Shown here piece by piece: positions 25,662 to 34,515 of a stretch of 64,000 nt of DNA. How positions within the stretch are numbered: position 1 is the stretch's first letter; the number at the start of each line of letters is the position of its first letter. The DNA lies in assembly GCF_000971985.1 (NCBI RefSeq), contig NZ_KQ040798.1, forward strand, positions 248,001-312,000. Direction: 5' to 3'. Origin of the DNA: Paenibacillus dauci. Lineage in GTDB: Bacteria; Bacillota; Bacilli; Paenibacillales; Paenibacillaceae. The translations under genes were made by a program, and so were the position numbers. The notes beneath the pieces are model-generated. The model ran no database searches. It had not been told where the DNA came from and saw only the letters and a list, made by a program, of their open reading frames with translations.

Positions 25662-27101
25662 ATGAAATCGCATCGACTTATTATTAAAGGGGGATTCCTA
25701 TTTATAATGGCTGTACTGATACTTAGCAGCAGTTACACAGGCATGGCATCCGCTGACAAAGCACATACGAGCAAGTCCAATTCGACCAAAAAATTCTATT
25801 CTGTCATTATGCAGGATGGCGCAGATCCATGGATGTACAAACACAGCGACGGATTTTATTATTTTACCAAAACCACCGGCAATAACGTGACCATCTGGAA
25901 GTCCTCTACGATTACAGGTATCGACGCCGCCGAGAAGCGCGAGATTGCGACCGGTGGACAAAATGTATGGGCTCCCGAGATTCATTATCTGCAGGGTGCC
26001 TGGTATATCTATTACGCCAAGGATGACGGCGACAATGCCAATCATCGCATGTATGTCATGGAAAATACCTCAGCCGATCCAATGCAGGGTACCTGGACAG
26101 ACAAAGGACAGATCACCGATACTACCAACCGCTGGGGCATTGACGGTACCGCATTCGAAGTCAAAGGCCAGTTGTACTATATCTGGTCCGGCTGGGAAGG
26201 CAGTGAAAATGTCAGTCAGCGTCTGTATATCGCCCGTATGAGCAATCCATGGACGATCAGTTCGGAAAGGGTAGAAATTGCCCGCCCGGAATATGCCTGG
26301 GAGACCAATCATCAACCCAATGTTAATGAAGGCCCGCAGGTCTATGTCAAAGGCCGCACGATCAATCTGCTCTACTCTGCGAGCGGTAGCTGGACCAATG
26401 ACTATTCACTCGGTCTGATCACTGCTGATACCCGGAGCGATCTGCTCAAACCTGCTTCCTGGAACAAGCGGGACAAACCGGTATTCGCCTCTGCCAATGG
26501 TGTGTATGGCCCCGGTCATGCCTCTCTCACCACTTCCCCGGATGGGCGTGAAGACTGGATTATCTACCATGCTGCCAAATTTGACGGCTCTGGATGGAAT
26601 CGCGAGATCCGTGCACAGGAATTTGACTGGAATCGAGATGGTACACCGGATCTGGATGAACCGACAGCTGCCAACGAACAGGTCAGCTTGCCTTCTGGAG
26701 AGCCCAAGCACACCCGTTATGAAGCGGAAAATGCTGTATTCGGCGGTGGTGCTTATGCTTCTTCCAGCGAAAATGGCTCACGTGGTTCCAAAGCCGGTCA
26801 TATCGATCAGCCGGACAGCTATGCAGAATATAAGATCAAGATTCCGGCAGATGGTTCGTATATCCTCTCTGCCCGCACTGCTAATGGTACGACAGGAATG
26901 GACTGGTCCACATTGATGCTATCGGTGGATGGCGCTGCTCCCACTCCTTTTTATATTACCAATAAGGGCTGGGAAAACTGGGGACTCTCCACTCAGCTAC
27001 TGGAACTGGATCGTGGTCAGCATACGATTCGTTTCTCCAAAGGAGACGGATATGGAGAGATCGACTTTTTTGATATCGCACCTGTCTCCGGCCGTAAATA
27101 A
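25662..27101 (+). CDS. Secreted GH43 arabinosidase-like enzyme with C-terminal carbohydrate-binding module
   Basis: A 479-residue exported enzyme. The signal peptide (about 1-31) ends MASA. The five-bladed GH43 domain (about 45-340) carries the base aspartate in DGADPWMYK, the pKa-tuning aspartate in WGIDGTAFEV and the acid glutamate in NVNEGPQVYV. This pattern is close to exo-1,5-alpha-L-arabinofuranosidases. Residues 350-475 form a CBM6/35-like beta-sandwich (RYEAENAVFGGGAY, GDGYGEIDFFDIAPV). It should release arabinose or short arabinan outside the cell, feeding the importer encoded opposite. Substrate specificity within GH43 is uncertain. Confidence 0.85.
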   Translation: MKSHRLIIKGGFLFIMAVLILSSSYTGMASADKAHTSKSNSTKKFYSVIMQDGADPWMYKHSDGFYYFTKTTGNNVTIWKSSTITGIDAAEKREIATGGQNVWAPEIHYLQGAWYIYYAKDDGDNANHRMYVMENTSADPMQGTWTDKGQITDTTNRWGIDGTAFEVKGQLYYIWSGWEGSENVSQRLYIARMSNPWTISSERVEIARPEYAWETNHQPNVNEGPQVYVKGRTINLLYSASGSWTNDYSLGLITADTRSDLLKPASWNKRDKPVFASANGVYGPGHASLTTSPDGREDWIIYHAAKFDGSGWNREIRAQEFDWNRDGTPDLDEPTAANEQVSLPSGEPKHTRYEAENAVFGGGAYASSSENGSRGSKAGHIDQPDSYAEYKIKIPADGSYILSARTANGTTGMDWSTLMLSVDGAAPTPFYITNKGWENWGLSTQLLELDRGQHTIRFSKGDGYGEIDFFDIAPVSGRK

Positions 27102-27209
27102 GGGATTGAAAAAACTTGCGCGTACAGGTTATGCTAACGAGCTATCTGCTGTATAGCAAGGCAGATTATTTCACAACAAGAAATGCAGAAATACGTCTAT
27201 AAAACAGAA

Positions 27210-27260
27210 AAAAACTGCTGTCTCACATCCGCACCGGACGAATGAGACAGCAGCTTTTTA
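27210..27260. terminator. Bidirectional terminator
   Basis: AAACTGCTGTCTCA and TGAGACAGCAG arms with T- and A-runs outside, between the convergent GH43 and DMT-transporter genes. Confidence 0.85.
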
Positions 27261-27337
27261 TTTTATATATTCGCAAAAGCTTGTTTATCCTCTACAGAAA
27301 GCGGATGCTTCCATATTTTTCTACTTTACTTGGCGGT

Positions 27338-28318
27338 TCAGGAAGCCATGGGAACGGTATTTTTCGCTTCGGAAGGCTGTTGTTGACGGGAAATCACGAA
27401 CAGTACCCCCCAGATCAGCAAGAAGCCGAGCAGCTGCGACCAGGTTACAATCTGCTTATAGACGATCCAGTTGATCAGTACACCTACCATCGGGAAGCTG
27501 AGTTCTGCCAGTGTAGCTACCGATGCTTTGGTCGTAGACAATCCTTTGTAGTACATCAGCAGGCTGAGCAGACCCGGCAGCAGTGCCTGACCGAGCAGGT
27601 TAACGATAACCAGTGTAACCGGCAGCGCACCGGCAGGCAGGCTCCACGCTGCATTTTCGTTCAGTGTCATGAACAGCAGCAATGGAATCGCCAGAATAAA
27701 GCGCAGAGAAGTGACCGTTTCATATTTCATCTTGCCGACCATCAGACGACCCATTACAGTCGATCCGCCCCATAATGCTGCTGCACCGAGTGCCAGCAGT
27801 GAACCGACCTGCGCAAAATCACCCATATGACCGATTGGAATGGCAAATCCGAATGTCAGCAGATACGTACCGCCGAGTGCCAGTACGAACAACCAGCCAA
27901 ATCCACGTGGCAGCATTTCCTTGAGCAGCAGGCGAGCCAGTACGATCGCGAAGATCGGCTGAAGCTTTTGCAGCAGTAGCACGGCATTCAAATCACCATG
28001 TGCAAGTCCCATTGTAAACAGGACTGTGGCGAGCGCCGAGCCGCCCCAGGAAAGGAACAGTAGCGCCCCTACATGCTGCCATTTCAGGCCGCGCAGTTCA
28101 TGCCGGTTGATCCACAGGATCGGTGCGGCGAACAGCAGTGCAACCAGATGCTCGAGCAGAACAATCTGGGTAGAGGTAAAGGAATCCAGCAGAATAATCC
28201 GGAACAGCGGATCAATACCCCATAAAGCTGCCCCGATAAATACAAGCCAGAACCCGCTTTTAATATGACGTTGTTTGGCAGATGATGCAGATTGGATACG
28301 TACATTGGCATTTTCCAT
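27338..28318 (-). CDS. impX: EamA/DMT transporter under an FMN riboswitch (ImpX-like, probable riboflavin uptake)
   Basis: A 326-residue membrane protein with two five-helix EamA halves (ten segments), starting after a polar 20-residue N-terminus. Typical DMT signatures are FIGAALWGIDPLF and LLLQKLQPIFAIVLARLLLKE. The family exports or imports many metabolites, but an FMN riboswitch lies directly upstream on the same strand, so expression should fall when FMN is high. ImpX proteins, DMT members found behind RFN elements in some Firmicutes and fusobacteria, are predicted riboflavin transporters; that assignment is adopted here. The start follows GAGGAG. A terminator-like hairpin between riboswitch and gene is the probable expression platform. 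Confidence 0.8.
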   Translation of the reverse strand: MENANVRIQSASSAKQRHIKSGFWLVFIGAALWGIDPLFRIILLDSFTSTQIVLLEHLVALLFAAPILWINRHELRGLKWQHVGALLFLSWGGSALATVLFTMGLAHGDLNAVLLLQKLQPIFAIVLARLLLKEMLPRGFGWLFVLALGGTYLLTFGFAIPIGHMGDFAQVGSLLALGAAALWGGSTVMGRLMVGKMKYETVTSLRFILAIPLLLFMTLNENAAWSLPAGALPVTLVIVNLLGQALLPGLLSLLMYYKGLSTTKASVATLAELSFPMVGVLINWIVYKQIVTWSQLLGFLLIWGVLFVISRQQQPSEAKNTVPMAS

Positions 28319-28369
28319 AATTCAAACTCCTCGTATGATTAGAATTTGAATAGGAGATCTTAATGCGGA

Positions 28370-28406
28370 AAGCCCCTGATATCGAAAATTCGACAGTCAG
28401 GGGCTT
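28370..28406 (-). terminator. Expression-platform hairpin of the FMN riboswitch
   Basis: AAGCCCCTGA and TCAGGGGCTT are perfect 10-bp arms with a nested TCGAA/TTCGA in the loop, about 50 bases from the transporter start. The T-run after it is short (TT), so the switch may work by weak termination. Confidence 0.6.
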
Positions 28407-28459
28407 GATCAAATAAACGTATGCGGCATCAGTAAAGAAACCGGCATAAGCCTATTTAT

Positions 28460-28610
28460 TGATCTTCTCCCATCCGGACTTTACCGTCGGCTCTGGATTT
28501 GCACCAGATCAGTCATCTGCTTCACAAACAAAGCAGTGAGTCGCGGGCTGCTGCTGACTATTGTCAGCAATCACCGCCGGTCAGGAATTTCACCTTACCC
28601 CGAAGATCTC
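28460..28610 (-). ncRNA. FMN riboswitch (RFN element)
   Basis: The minus strand shows the RFN conserved blocks in order: AAGGTGAAATTCC, TGACCGGCGGTGA, AGCCCGCGA, TGGTGCAAATCCAGAGCC, GACGGT and AGTCCGGATGGGAGAAGA. P1 is closed by GATCTTC (28602-28608 complement) with GAAGATC (28461-28467 complement). It binds FMN and controls the DMT transporter gene downstream. Confidence 0.95.
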
Positions 28611-28961
28611 TATTCGATTAGTAGAATACGTTTCTTATTAACCCTGAAAATCCTTTTTGAAATTTCCACAGGTCAATCTTTCAATATGTCTCATTATAAA
28701 GATACTTTTAGTAACTTGCAATAGTTTTTATACGGATATTGGCATATACGAGCTTTTTCTTTTAATTCCGATCAAAAAACTTAGTTATAGTATCGCTTAC
28801 CCTTTTCATTTTGTAAAGAAAAGAGCTGGAAGAAAATGATCACAAGTAGTCATATCGAAACAAAGTAATATTATTCCAAATTTTTTAAATATTTTTAAAC
28901 CACTGCTTGTGCTATTAAGATATAGTAGCTATATTACCATGAATATCTTAAAGTTACTTAG

Positions 28962-28991
28962 TTGTCATTTTTAGGTAACCTCTTGTATAAT
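28962..28991 (+). promoter_or_regulatory. SigA-type promoter of the two-helix membrane protein gene
   Basis: TTGTCA at 28962-28967 and TATAAT at 28986-28991 with 18 bases between, about 57 bases before the start codon at 29049. The remaining 28611-28961 interval is A/T-rich and shows no gene. Confidence 0.65.
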
Positions 28992-29048
28992 GGTAAACGT
29001 TCTATAGATTTAGTTCACAATATACATATTTGAGAGGGGTATTTTTTC

Positions 29049-29342
29049 ATGAGTAATTTGCCGCAAGACAACTATCCACCAGGTCAACAAGGATATAACA
29101 CAGGAGTAGTAAGCTTCAAGGAATGGATGATCACTATGCTGCTGATGGCTATTCCTATCGTAAACCTTGTTATGCTGTTTGTATGGGCTTTTGGTGGTAA
29201 CACTAATCTTTCCAAATCCAACTATGCCAAAGCAGCATTGATCTGGATAGTTATCGGTATCGTCGTGTCGGTTATCTTTTCTGTTCTGTTCGGCGCAGCA
29301 ATCGCAGGTCTGAGCCAATATTCTACAGAATCCAGCTACTAA
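29049..29342 (+). CDS. Small two-helix membrane protein of unknown function
   Basis: A 97-residue protein: a proline/glutamine-rich N-terminus (about 1-20), two membrane helices (about 26-47 and 62-86) joined by the polar loop GGNTNLSKSNYAKA, and a short serine-rich tail. Many Firmicutes encode short proteins of this general layout with no assigned role. A good promoter, GAGAGGGG ribosome binding site and a strong terminator show it is a real single-gene unit. Confidence 0.8.
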   Translation: MSNLPQDNYPPGQQGYNTGVVSFKEWMITMLLMAIPIVNLVMLFVWAFGGNTNLSKSNYAKAALIWIVIGIVVSVIFSVLFGAAIAGLSQYSTESSY

Positions 29343-29351
29343 TTATAGCCA

Positions 29352-29386
29352 AAGAAGCTCCTTTCGCAGAGGAGCTTCTTTTTTTT
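29352..29386 (+). terminator. Rho-independent terminator
   Basis: AAGAAGCTCCT and AGGAGCTTCTT arms followed by eight T residues, ten bases after the two-helix protein stop. Confidence 0.92.
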
Positions 29387-29535
29387 ATGTCTATTCTCTT
29401 CTTGATCCTTCCCTCTTTCTTTCATTTTTATCGATTCATTATAGAATGTGACGGTTCTCATTTCTCATTTAATTCATAATATGTATTATTTTACAATGTG
29501 AATCTATTACTATTCTATTCGAAAGAAGGATCATA

Positions 29536-30369
29536 ATGAATCGAAAATGGCAATACACTACATTATCGGCAGCTGTTCTGCTGCTCGCTGGCTGCGGCCA
29601 GACTCATCAGGCCGCCTCCTCCGTGACCACGCCCGGTGCCTCTGCATCTGCTGCCCATTCAGCTATCTCTACCACAGCAGCTCCTCACTGGTCTTACGAT
29701 CATGAGCACGGACCCGCCCACTGGGCAGAACTTGAGACGGGCTTCTCCACCTGTCGTACCGGTCAGCAGCAGTCCCCTATTGATATTGAAGATGCCCAGT
29801 TGGTACCTTCTGCTACTGTACATCCGGTCAAGATTCATTATGGCACTACACCAGTGAACGTGATTAATAACGGTCATACCATTCAAGTCAATGTACAGAA
29901 TACAGATAACTATATCACGATTGAAGGTCAAAAATATACGCTGGTCCAGTTCCATTTTCATCATCCAAGCGAACATCAGATTGATGGCAAAAATGCAGCC
30001 ATGGAGCTGCATCTGGTACATAAAAGCGCAGATGGTCAAAGCGCAGTTCTCGGGGTTCTGATCCAGCCTGGCAGTGATAACAGTGCCTTCCGCCAGCTGT
30101 GGGAGCATCTACCGGATCAAGCAAGCGAAGAGGCCGTTCCTTTGACCGAGCCCATAGAGCTGTCCCATCTGCTGCCTGCAGATCATCATGCAGTTCATTA
30201 TACCGGCTCGCTCACTACCCCGCCCTGTACCGAACATGTCAGCTGGACCGTCCTGCAACAGCCGATTCAGCTATCCAAGGAACAGATTGAGCGTTTTGCG
30301 ACTATTTTCCCCGATAACCACCGTCCGGTTCAATCCATTGGCTCCCGGCAACTATATACCGAACAATAA
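29536..30369 (+). CDS. Alpha-carbonic anhydrase, lipoprotein
   Basis: A 277-residue extracellular carbonic anhydrase interconverting CO2 and bicarbonate. The signal peptide ends in the lipobox LLAGC, so the enzyme is lipid-anchored on the cell surface. A threonine/serine/alanine-rich spacer (25-55) precedes the alpha-type fold. Zinc ligands are the histidines in FHFHHPSEH and ELHLVH. QSPIDI, the proton-relay region and YTGSLTTPPCTEHV are conserved; the two cysteines (STC and PPC) match the usual disulfide. It is monocistronic with its own terminator. Confidence 0.93.
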   Translation: MNRKWQYTTLSAAVLLLAGCGQTHQAASSVTTPGASASAAHSAISTTAAPHWSYDHEHGPAHWAELETGFSTCRTGQQQSPIDIEDAQLVPSATVHPVKIHYGTTPVNVINNGHTIQVNVQNTDNYITIEGQKYTLVQFHFHHPSEHQIDGKNAAMELHLVHKSADGQSAVLGVLIQPGSDNSAFRQLWEHLPDQASEEAVPLTEPIELSHLLPADHHAVHYTGSLTTPPCTEHVSWTVLQQPIQLSKEQIERFATIFPDNHRPVQSIGSRQLYTEQ

Positions 30370-30374
30370 CTATA

Positions 30375-30428
30375 AAAATAAACAGGCAGGATGCTCCTAT
30401 ACGGAATTCCTGCCTGTTTATTTATTTT
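30375..30428. terminator. Bidirectional terminator
   Basis: AAATAAACAGGCAGGA and TCCTGCCTGTTTATTT arms between the convergent carbonic anhydrase and CYTH-like genes. Confidence 0.88.
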
Positions 30429-30470
30429 AAGTACTTATATGATTCTCATAAAACGATCATCCGCTTACAA

Positions 30471-31346
30471 TCAGTAACGATCCAGTACAAGCTGTGTTTT
30501 GAGAGAATCCTGTGGCACAAGCCAGCCTTCCTTGTTCAGATAATCCATCAGCTTCTGACGATTGGTCGCAGCATCTGCATACTCATCTGCCTTAAAGGAG
30601 ATTTCGATAACCGGTTCTGTAGTGGAACCGTCTGCACTGCGGATGGGCCATACTTCTACATCTACCTCAAGACCGTTCCATGTACCTTTGTATTTGCTGG
30701 CCATAATCGGACCATAGGCACGCGAATCTTTCAGCTGCTGCTTACCCCAATGGGATTGATCGTTCCAATCATCCAATTTGCCCGGAAGTTTATCCAGGAT
30801 CATACCCAGTGCTTTGGAATCCGATGGTAGCGTGGCTTTGGAGTCCGATGCTTTGACATCCTTGTCATTGGACAGACTTAGTGTCTGCTTGCTATATCCC
30901 CAGTCGATCTCTGCTTCATAGTTGGTATCGTCTGCATCAAATCCTTCCTTATTGGCCAGGTTCAGCGCAGCATTGATATCTCCATTAGTTACAGCGTAAC
31001 GCTTTTTATAAGTAATTTCGTAATTCTTTTTATCTTCTTTTTTGCGCAGACGTACATTCCAGCCCTGCTCGTTCAGACTTTGTGCATCTGTGTCAAAGTA
31101 CTCGACGGCAATTTTCTGTGCAGTGCCCGGCAGTGCGAAGGCACTTGTCAATTCTGCATCCGGAGTAGAATCGGGATCAAGCACGTTCTGATTCAATACA
31201 AATTTCACTTCGTAACCGGGTGTCATATTGGCAGCGGCTTCCACTGGTGTAGAAGGCTGAATCATAATGAATGATCCTGCCATCACTGTACTGCTTACCC
31301 ATACTGCGACCGTCTTTTTCCAGTTCTTCAACACATTATTGTTCAC
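30471..31346 (-). CDS. Secreted CYTH-like (tunnel-fold) protein
   Basis: A 291-residue exported protein. The signal peptide (1-38) ends VEAAA. The mature part carries the alternating charged motifs of CYTH/triphosphate-tunnel proteins: YEVKFVL near the start, WNVRLRKKEDKKNYEITYKK, YEAEIDWG and VDVEVWPI followed by EPVIEISFKA. CYTH enzymes act on triphosphates or polyphosphate in the cytoplasm, so a secreted member is unusual. Activity is not assumed. The start appears to be GTG (31346), nine bases after GGGGAG. It is monocistronic. Confidence 0.65.
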   Translation of the reverse strand: MNNNVLKNWKKTVAVWVSSTVMAGSFIMIQPSTPVEAAANMTPGYEVKFVLNQNVLDPDSTPDAELTSAFALPGTAQKIAVEYFDTDAQSLNEQGWNVRLRKKEDKKNYEITYKKRYAVTNGDINAALNLANKEGFDADDTNYEAEIDWGYSKQTLSLSNDKDVKASDSKATLPSDSKALGMILDKLPGKLDDWNDQSHWGKQQLKDSRAYGPIMASKYKGTWNGLEVDVEVWPIRSADGSTTEPVIEISFKADEYADAATNRQKLMDYLNKEGWLVPQDSLKTQLVLDRY

Positions 31347-31501
31347 GCTGTTGTTCTCCCCTTATTCATGAATTGGTGTAAGGAATGTTCTTACCCATTC
31401 ATTGTATCGACTGTGGATTAAAGGGGATTCATTCTTTCTATGCCAAATGATTAATTATATCCATAATCTCTATATGCCAACCATCAATTATTCAATACCG
31501 G

Positions 31502-32824
31502 TCAGATACTCAGTCTGGCAGAGGGTATAAGAGAATGAATATGACGGAATCCTTCCTGTTCCAACCTCTCCACCAGACGGTCGGTATGGGATTTGGGTGC
31601 ATGTACAAGTACAGTAGGCGGATCATTCAGATCGTGCAGCATCTGACGTACATCCGGCAGTCCCTGGTGAACCTTATAGCGTACATGATGTACAGCACAG
31701 CCGGTCTGCTCTATTTTATACTGATCCAGCAGTCTTCGTCCAAGTGAACCTGCAGCCAGATGACCAGTCAGAATAATCGTATGATGGGACTGTTTGGATA
31801 GATATTCATAGTGCTGCCGGGCAATTATGGACTGCATCATGCCATCGGTTACCAGCACGATCGCCTGCGGATATCGGGAATACAACTGCTCAACCGATTG
31901 ATCACTATTGATCCGGTGCAGATTGGGAGAACAAAGTATCCGCTTCAGCCGCTGGAGAGCATTGCTGTGCAGCCAGCCTGAATAATTGGCAAATAGTTCG
32001 ATCCCCTGCAGTAACACTTCCTCGACCAGTACCGGGATACCCGGATATTGTTCGCTTGCCCACAGCATGAGCTCTTGCCCTCTTCCGTAAAGTGGAACTG
32101 GCAGCAATACAGAGCCGCCTCTGTCCAGAGCATGATCCATATGCTGCTGCAAGTGCGACAGCTTGCTGCGCTGCTGTTCCGGATCATCACCATAGGCTGC
32201 ATCCATAATGGCCAGATCCAGATCAGGCAATATCCCCTGTGCCGTTGGATTCGAAGATCCTCGTGCATAATGAAGCGGACGATCGGCATCCAGTAGCTGG
32301 GATTCACTCGTGTAATCGCCGGAGAAAAAGATTCGTTTTCCTTTCCAGGACAGTGCGATCCAGATCGAGCCGGGCAGATGGCCCGAGCGTCCCCAGCATA
32401 CTTCCAGCTCCGGCAGCAGGATGCCCCACTGCCCTGACGGAATCACATCTTCCAGATAACGGTAACGGATACTTTGCACGTCACAATCATCATATGGACG
32501 CGCTGCTGCATGCTTGTCCGTATACCTTTTCCAGGCTTCAAAATAGGTCGGCAGCTGATTCGCTGTCGCTCTTGTGGTCCATACCTCTCCCTGATATCCG
32601 TTACGGTACAATACCGGCAAAGCAATACAGTGATCTTCATGAGCATGGGACAGAAATACCGCCTTCAGTCCACCGATCCATTCATCCATATGTTCCATCA
32701 GCGGATACACACCGCCGTTTTCCTTTTTGACCCCATAATCCAATAACACATGCTGCTGATCCGCTGTCAGCAGATAGCTTGATCGTCCATGTTCTCCCGC
32801 GCCGCCGAGTACTGTCAGTTCCAT
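31502..32824 (-). CDS. Beta-CASP metallo-beta-lactamase-fold hydrolase, copy A
   Basis: A 440-residue MBL-fold protein with the metal motifs VLLDYGV, LSHAHEDH, RSGHLPGS and FFSGDYTSE, and beta-CASP elements (DLAIMDAAYG, LTGHLAAGS, VHQGLPDVRQML, LVHA). Beta-CASP proteins are mainly RNA/DNA nucleases (RNase J, CPSF73-like). There is no signal peptide. The ATG overlaps the stop of the upstream ABC permease in TGATG, so the two are translationally coupled. A paralogue (copy B, 38135-39466) lies on the other side of the importer. Why a nuclease-type fold should be coupled to an importer is unexplained; a small-molecule phosphodiester hydrolase is an alternative. Confidence 0.8.
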   Translation of the reverse strand: MELTVLGGAGEHGRSSYLLTADQQHVLLDYGVKKENGGVYPLMEHMDEWIGGLKAVFLSHAHEDHCIALPVLYRNGYQGEVWTTRATANQLPTYFEAWKRYTDKHAAARPYDDCDVQSIRYRYLEDVIPSGQWGILLPELEVCWGRSGHLPGSIWIALSWKGKRIFFSGDYTSESQLLDADRPLHYARGSSNPTAQGILPDLDLAIMDAAYGDDPEQQRSKLSHLQQHMDHALDRGGSVLLPVPLYGRGQELMLWASEQYPGIPVLVEEVLLQGIELFANYSGWLHSNALQRLKRILCSPNLHRINSDQSVEQLYSRYPQAIVLVTDGMMQSIIARQHYEYLSKQSHHTIILTGHLAAGSLGRRLLDQYKIEQTGCAVHHVRYKVHQGLPDVRQMLHDLNDPPTVLVHAPKSHTDRLVERLEQEGFRHIHSLIPSARLSI

Positions 32825-34494
32825 CAGACCTTTTGTCCTCCACGCGCCGAAGGCAGTACATTCAGAATAAGCAGCAGGATCGTCGTAATTCCGACCGAGA
32901 CAACAGCCATCGCCATTCCCATCGAGACGGCTCCCTGCTCAAACTGGGCAAAAATATACGTAGCTGACGTCTGCATGGATGGCGGAAGAATCAACAGAGA
33001 AGCGACCAGCTCACGATTAGAAATAGTAAATGTCATCATCCAACCGGCGATAATGCCGGGGATCAGCAGTGGCAGCAGAATACGCCGGAATACATACAGC
33101 GGTCTGCCGCCAGCCATCGCTCCTGCCTGAAGCAGCACCGAATCAATCTGACCATAATTGGCTTTGACGTATTGCACCGTATAGGGAAGGAACAGAATAA
33201 CATAGGTCAGTACCACCATACCGTATGAGTTATACAGAGGGACCGGCATCCAGGGCGAATTCCAGAACAGAATCAGACCGACAACAATCACAATACCCGG
33301 TACAGTATTGGGCATCAGACTGAACAGATCGATCCACTTCTGCGACATGCGTTGCCCACGACTTACTTTCAAAGCCAGAAATGTACCGATGATCACAGCG
33401 ATTGTCGAAGCGGCCAGGGACAGTGTAAAGCTGTTCAGTAGCGCTTCCAGACTGTCTGATCCCGGCTGCAGCAGCTCTGCATAGTGCTTGAACGTCCAGT
33501 TGCCGGCAGCTATCCCCGCACCGCGCAGCTTCAGCAGCGAAGCCGTAATAACGGAAAAATACGGAATTCCAATCGAGACCAGCAGCAGCAGAGCAATATA
33601 CAGCCAGCTCAGCAACCCTTTCCAGCCGGTCAGCGTATAGCCCTTTTTGCGAGATCCTTTGCCTCCGGTCAATCGGTACGAATAACGACTGCTTAGAATG
33701 CTCTGTATGTACCACATCACCAGACAGGCACTCAGCAACAGGGACGCCAGCGCAGTAGCTTTACCAAAATCAATCGGCCAGCTGGAAATGTATTTGTGAA
33801 TCTCCGAAGTCATTACATAGTAACCAATCCTGCGGCCAAATGTAGCCGGCGTACCGAATTCGGCAATCGTTTTGACGAAAATCAATAGAACGCCCATCGC
33901 ATAACTGGACAGCAGCAGCGGCAGAATAATTCGCCGAAACCGATAGCCCGGCGTACCGCCATGGACAGCGCCTGCTTCTTCCATACTGCCGCTGATCTGC
34001 AGCAGAGTGTTGCGCAGAATCAGATACAGAAAAGGAAACAGATGCAGACTCATAATCATGACCATCCCGCCCAGACTGAAAAAGGCCGGTGTCCATGCAG
34101 CTGCAGCTGGCAGCAGCTGTTCCATATAACCGTTCTTCTGCATAAACAGCATCCAGCCCATCGAGCCGATATACGGTGGTGTCATAAAAGGAATCAGCAG
34201 CACTACATCCAGCCAGCGCTGTCGTCCCAGCGGCGAACGTGCCATAATCCATGCCAAAGGCAGGGCAAGAGCTGTCGTTACAAGAATAACCAGTATGCCG
34301 AGCCATAGTGAATTAAAAAGCACAGAAGCCAAATTGCTGCCAGCAATGATCTCCAGCGGAGCAGCAAGATCAATATGCCCGTCCCGTTCGATCGCCGTAT
34401 AGAAAATCAGCAGCAGTGGAAAAACAATGAGTACGGTCAGCAGCAGAAACGCTGCAGCCGTACTCCATTTACGATAATGGATCATAGGATTCAC
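32824..34494 (-). CDS. ABC transporter permease, fused two-domain (FbpB/AfuB type)
   Basis: A 556-residue permease with about twelve membrane segments, i.e. two fused permease domains. EAA-like loops are EEAGAVHGGTPGYRFRRIIL in the first half and LLQAGAMAGGRPLYVFRRIL in the second. This architecture belongs to the ferric iron/2-aminoethylphosphonate/hexose-phosphate importer class. It follows the binding-protein gene by 21 bases and overlaps the downstream beta-CASP gene by one base. The substrate cannot be read from the permease. Confidence 0.92.
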   Translation of the reverse strand: MNPMIHYRKWSTAAAFLLLTVLIVFPLLLIFYTAIERDGHIDLAAPLEIIAGSNLASVLFNSLWLGILVILVTTALALPLAWIMARSPLGRQRWLDVVLLIPFMTPPYIGSMGWMLFMQKNGYMEQLLPAAAAWTPAFFSLGGMVMIMSLHLFPFLYLILRNTLLQISGSMEEAGAVHGGTPGYRFRRIILPLLLSSYAMGVLLIFVKTIAEFGTPATFGRRIGYYVMTSEIHKYISSWPIDFGKATALASLLLSACLVMWYIQSILSSRYSYRLTGGKGSRKKGYTLTGWKGLLSWLYIALLLLVSIGIPYFSVITASLLKLRGAGIAAGNWTFKHYAELLQPGSDSLEALLNSFTLSLAASTIAVIIGTFLALKVSRGQRMSQKWIDLFSLMPNTVPGIVIVVGLILFWNSPWMPVPLYNSYGMVVLTYVILFLPYTVQYVKANYGQIDSVLLQAGAMAGGRPLYVFRRILLPLLIPGIIAGWMMTFTISNRELVASLLILPPSMQTSATYIFAQFEQGAVSMGMAMAVVSVGITTILLLILNVLPSARGGQKV

Positions 34495-34515
34495 CCTCAG
34501 ATGGATTGATAGATA

